This document shows positions 60,909 to 64,000 of a stretch of DNA of 64,000 nt, one piece after another. Position 1 is the stretch's first letter. Each line of letters starts with the position of its first letter. This DNA is from Azospirillum ramasamyi (GTDB taxonomy: Bacteria > Pseudomonadota > Alphaproteobacteria > Azospirillales > Azospirillaceae). The position numbers and the translations under genes were made by a program. The notes under the pieces are model-generated. The model made no database searches, was not told the origin of the DNA, and saw only the letters and a program-made list of their open reading frames with translations. Where the stretch lies: positions 434,001 to 498,000 of the forward strand of contig NZ_CP029833.1 in NCBI RefSeq assembly GCF_003233655.1. Direction: 5' to 3'.

Positions 60909-63900
60909 TCAGCCGACGGGTGTCTCCAGCGCCGCCGCCGACCGACGGGCAGCCTCCAGCTCCGCGGCGACGCGGGCCCCGGCGGCGGGGGTCAGCGCGT
61001 CCCGGTCCCGGCGGCGGGCGGCGCTGACCAGATGATGGGCGGTGGCGGCCAGCCGGTCGAAGCCGACATTGGCGGCGGAGCCCTTCAGGATGTGCGCCTC
61101 CCGCTCGATGCCGGCGCAGTCGCCGCGGTCGATGGCGCCGCGCAGCAGGTCTAGATGCATGGGGCTGTCGCTGAAGAAGGTTTCCAGCAGCAGGGCGAAG
61201 CCGTCCGCGCCCAGGGAGTCGCGCAATTCCCCGATCTTCTCCACGTTGACGGCGGGCGGTTCCGGTTCGGCCGGCGGAGAGGGGGGCGGGCCGGCTGGAC
61301 CGCCTCCGGGGCCGCCATCCTCCCCGCCGGCCGGCTTCGCGAAGCGGGTGATGGTGTCCAGCAGCTTGCGGGCATTGATCGGCTTGGACAGATAGTCGTC
61401 CATGCCGGCCTCCAGGCAGATGGCGGCGTCGCCCTGCATGGCGTTGGCGGTCAGCGCCACGATGGGGATGCGCATGGCCGCGCCGGACAGCCGGCGGATG
61501 CGCCGTGTCGCCTCCAGCCCGTCCATCACCGGCATCTGGACGTCCATCAGCACCAGATCGTAGCGGCGGGCCTCCACCGCCTCCACCGCCTCCTCGCCGT
61601 TGGACACCGCCTCCGCGCTGTGGCCGGCACGGCGCAGCAGCGCCAGCGTCAGCTGCTGGTTGACCGGATTGTCCTCCGCCACCAGCACGCGGACCCGCGG
61701 CTTGCCGTCGGGCGGAGCCGCCGGACCGGCGGGGGGCCGCACGGGGAGGGGGATGACGTTGCCGGTCCGCGCGGGTGCCGGCCAGTCAGCGGGCGCCGCC
61801 GAGGATTCCGGTCCCGATTGCGGTTCCAGCAGGCGGGCAAGGCAATGGCACAGCGTGCTGAAGCGGATCGGCTTCGGCAGATGGGTATCGACCGGCGCCC
61901 TCTCCGGTTCCTGCCCCTCCAGCCTGTGGGACGAGGCCAGCGCCAGACGGATCCCGGCCAGCGCGGGATTGGCGCGGATGCGCCGCGCCACCTCCGGCCC
62001 GGTCAGCCCCGGCATGCGGTGGTCGAGGATGGCGGCGTCGAACGGACGGCCCTCGCGGACGGCGGCGGCCAGCCGGTCCAGCGCCTCCTCGCCGTTCTCC
62101 GCCGTCTCGGTCACGATGCCGAAGCCGTCCAGTTGCCGGGTCAGCAGGTCGCGGTTGACCGCGATGTCGTCGACCAGCAGCAGGCGGCGGCCGGCCCAGT
62201 TGCCGGCGGGAGCCGGCGGGTGGGCGCTGCCGGCGCCGCGCTTCAGCGGGATCGACACCCAGAACGTGCTTCCGGCGCCCGGCTGGCTCTCCACCCCGAT
62301 GCGGCCGCCCATCAGCTCCGCCAGCCGCTTGCAGATCGCCAGACCCAGGCCGGTGCCGCCATGGCGCCGCGCGGGGGACGAATCGACCTGGGTGAACATG
62401 GCGAACAGGCGGGGGCGTTCCTCCTCGGGGATGCCGATGCCGGTGTCGCGCACTTCGAAGCGGACGCGGACGCCGTCCCCCGCCGGCTGGCCGGGATCGG
62501 CCGGCTCCTCGCTCAGCAGGATGGTGACGCTGCCGCTGTCGGTGAACTTCACCGCGTTGCCGGCGAGGTTCAGCAGGATCTGGCGCAGCCGCCCGGCATC
62601 GCCCAGCAAGGCGCCGCGCAGGTTGGGCGGCACGAAGCTGGCAAGGTCCAGCCCCTTGGCCGCCGCGCGCGGGGCCAGGATTTCCGCCACGCTTTCGACC
62701 ATCGGCACCAGTTCGAACTCACCGACCTCCAGATCCAGGCGGCCGGCGTCGATCTTCGAGAAATCCAGGATGTCGTTGATGACGACCAGCAGCGATTCGG
62801 CGGAATCGCGGATGGTTTCGGCATAGGTGCGCTGCTCCGCCTCCATCGGCGTGTCGAGCAGCAGCCCGGCCATGCCGATCACCCCGTTCATCGGCGTGCG
62901 GATCTCGTGGCTCATCGTCGCGAGGAATTCCATCTTGATGCGCTGTCCGTCCTCCGCCCGCTCCTTGGCGTCGCGCAGCGTGTGCTCCAGCCGCTTCGCC
63001 TCCGTCAGGTCGCGCAGGATGGCGGCGAAGAGCGGCCCGGCCGCGGTCTTCACCAGCGCCATGGAATAGGCCAGCGGGAAGCTCTCCTCGCCGTCCGCCG
63101 CCGGCCTGATCGCCGCGGTTTCTCCGCGGGTGGCGGTGTCCATCGGACGGCGGCCGCGCGCGATCTCCAACAGGATGCGGGCGGCGGCCTCGCGCTTGTC
63201 GGCGGGCAGCAGCTCCGTCACCGGCCGGCCGACCAGCCCGCCCGGCGCGCAGCGGAAGATGGCGTGGGCGGCCGGATTGGCGGCTTCGATCACCCCGTCG
63301 GGCCGGGCGGTGACGATGCCTTCCGCCGCGGTGTCGACGATGGCGGACAGGCGGGCGTTCGCCGCCTCCAACTCCTCGTCCTGGCGGCGCTGGGCGGCGA
63401 GCGACCGCGCCAGCAGCAGGCCGAACAGCCCGAGCAGCAGGATCATGCCGCCCGAGAGCAGGGCCGCCATCCGCAGATTGTGGCGCCATACGGCAAGCAC
63501 GGCGTCCTGCCGCACGCTGACCGTCAGCACCAGCGGCCAGACCGGGGTCGTCCGGTAGGCGACGATGCGCGTGTCGGGACCGGCGCCGATATCGGTGCCG
63601 GAGTGGCTGAACACGCCGTATTCGGCCTGGGGCAGGCGCTGGCGGAACAGCGGCGTCTCGGAGAAGGAGTGGCCGATCTCCTCCCCCGCCTGCGGCTGGA
63701 CGGTCAGCAGCGTGCCGTCATACCGGTAGAGCGCGATGCGGTCGCCCACCGCGGCGTCGTCGCCGCCCTGGACCGCACGGTACAGGCCCTGGAAATAGTC
63801 GGGATTGACGGTGGCGACGACCACCGCATGCAGCATGCCGTCCGCATCGCGCAGCGCGCGGCTCATCGGCAGCAGCCAGCGCCCGGACCGCTCCCCTCCG

Positions 63901-64000
63901 GCAGCGCGGTCGAGCAGGCCGCGGCCCGGCCGCGGGTCGCCGATCACCAGCCCCCTGTTCTGGCCGGCGGCCTGCTGGCGGAAGGCGTCCAGCTCCGTCA
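60909..64000 (-). CDS. Hybrid histidine kinase with two receivers and Hpt (cut at right edge)
   Basis: The frame stays open through the right edge, so the N-terminus is missing. Visible in order: a Cache-like extracellular sensor part (VVVATVNPDYFQGLYRAVQ, then GDRIALYRYDGTLL), a membrane helix (LLSGGMILLLGLFGLLLA), PAS, HisKA with H in ATMSHEIRTPMNGVIGM, HATPase with NLAGNAVKFTD and GGTGLGLAICKRL, receiver 1 (LLLVDDIAVN, D in AILDHRMPG), receiver 2 (VLVAEDNPVN, D in LMDVQMPVMDGLEA), and a C-terminal Hpt with H in AHILKGSAANVG. This is a BarA/EvgS-type unorthodox phosphorelay; its targets may include the receiver-ATPase protein 133 bases away on the same strand. Confidence 0.92.
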   Translation of the reverse strand, partial: TELDAFRQQAAGQNRGLVIGDPRPGRGLLDRAAGGERSGRWLLPMSRALRDADGMLHAVVVATVNPDYFQGLYRAVQGGDDAAVGDRIALYRYDGTLLTVQPQAGEEIGHSFSETPLFRQRLPQAEYGVFSHSGTDIGAGPDTRIVAYRTTPVWPLVLTVSVRQDAVLAVWRHNLRMAALLSGGMILLLGLFGLLLARSLAAQRRQDEELEAANARLSAIVDTAAEGIVTARPDGVIEAANPAAHAIFRCAPGGLVGRPVTELLPADKREAAARILLEIARGRRPMDTATRGETAAIRPAADGEESFPLAYSMALVKTAAGPLFAAILRDLTEAKRLEHTLRDAKERAEDGQRIKMEFLATMSHEIRTPMNGVIGMAGLLLDTPMEAEQRTYAETIRDSAESLLVVINDILDFSKIDAGRLDLEVGEFELVPMVESVAEILAPRAAAKGLDLASFVPPNLRGALLGDAGRLRQILLNLAGNAVKFTDSGSVTILLSEEPADPGQPAGDGVRVRFEVRDTGIGIPEEERPRLFAMFTQVDSSPARRHGGTGLGLAICKRLAELMGGRIGVESQPGAGSTFWVSIPLKRGAGSAHPPAPAGNWAGRRLLLVDDIAVNRDLLTRQLDGFGIVTETAENGEEALDRLAAAVREGRPFDAAILDHRMPGLTGPEVARRIRANPALAGIRLALASSHRLEGQEPERAPVDTHLPKPIRFSTLCHCLARLLEPQSGPESSAAPADWPAPARTGNVIPLPVRPPAGPAAPPDGKPRVRVLVAEDNPVNQQLTLALLRRAGHSAEAVSNGEEAVEAVEARRYDLVLMDVQMPVMDGLEATRRIRRLSGAAMRIPIVALTANAMQGDAAICLEAGMDDYLSKPINARKLLDTITRFAKPAGGEDGGPGGGPAGPPPSPPAEPEPPAVNVEKIGELRDSLGADGFALLLETFFSDSPMHLDLLRGAIDRGDCAGIEREAHILKGSAANVGFDRLAATAHHLVSAARRRDRDALTPAAGARVAAELEAARRSAAALETPVG

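Overview
The window is about 70% GC, densely coded, and reads as chromosome of an alphaproteobacterium close to Azospirillum. This is inferred from codon and base use, the argH/lysA arrangement, the oxygen-dependent cobalamin genes, TRAP and Liv transporters, and the many hybrid kinases. No rRNA, tRNA, CRISPR array, insertion sequence or prophage was seen. Both ends cut through signalling genes: a receiver-domain protein at the left edge and a large hybrid histidine kinase at the right edge.

0-11 kb holds housekeeping and small-acid metabolism. A DUF47-pit phosphate uptake pair has three tandem PHO-box half-sites upstream. Then come lysA, an LptM-like lipoprotein gene and argH, divergent from a TlpA-like thioredoxin gene; a damaged cyclic-nucleotide-binding gene; and hyi-glxR-ttuD, which carries hydroxypyruvate and tartronate semialdehyde to phosphoglycerate. 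11-21 kb has fadH, a GntR regulator followed by a Gfo/Idh/MocA dehydrogenase, a TerC-type membrane protein, and a DctPQM TRAP transporter whose promoter shares a 10-bp motif with the GntR promoter. An AcuI-type reductase follows. At 21.2-23.7 kb lies a large DUF4347-RTX protein, probably secreted.

23.7-40.4 kb is a cobalamin island: bluB-cobB-cobA, cbiD, cobM-cobE-cobL, cobK, and a long leftward run cbtB-cbtA-cobW-cobN-cobG-cobH-cobI-cobJ behind a cobalamin riboswitch. The set is the oxygen-dependent, late-cobalt pathway (CobG, CobN, CobW), but it carries CbiD rather than CobF. cobD and cobC lie separately at 56-58 kb. cobG contains an in-frame segment whose DNA looks like the palindromic repeats found between genes here.

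40.6-49.7 kb holds a branched-chain amino acid-type ABC operon (livG-F-K-H-M) preceded by a good sigma-54 promoter candidate, then a sigma-54 activator gene, an IclR regulator with its own operator, and a threonine ammonia-lyase gene translationally coupled to a penicillin-acylase-family gene. The acylase has an unusual proline-rich N-terminal tail. 52.8-64 kb is rich in signalling: an MHYT-PAS hybrid kinase, a membrane protein of unknown function, cobD and cobC, a PAS-GGDEF diguanylate cyclase, a receiver-HATPase protein and a hybrid kinase with two receivers and an Hpt domain.
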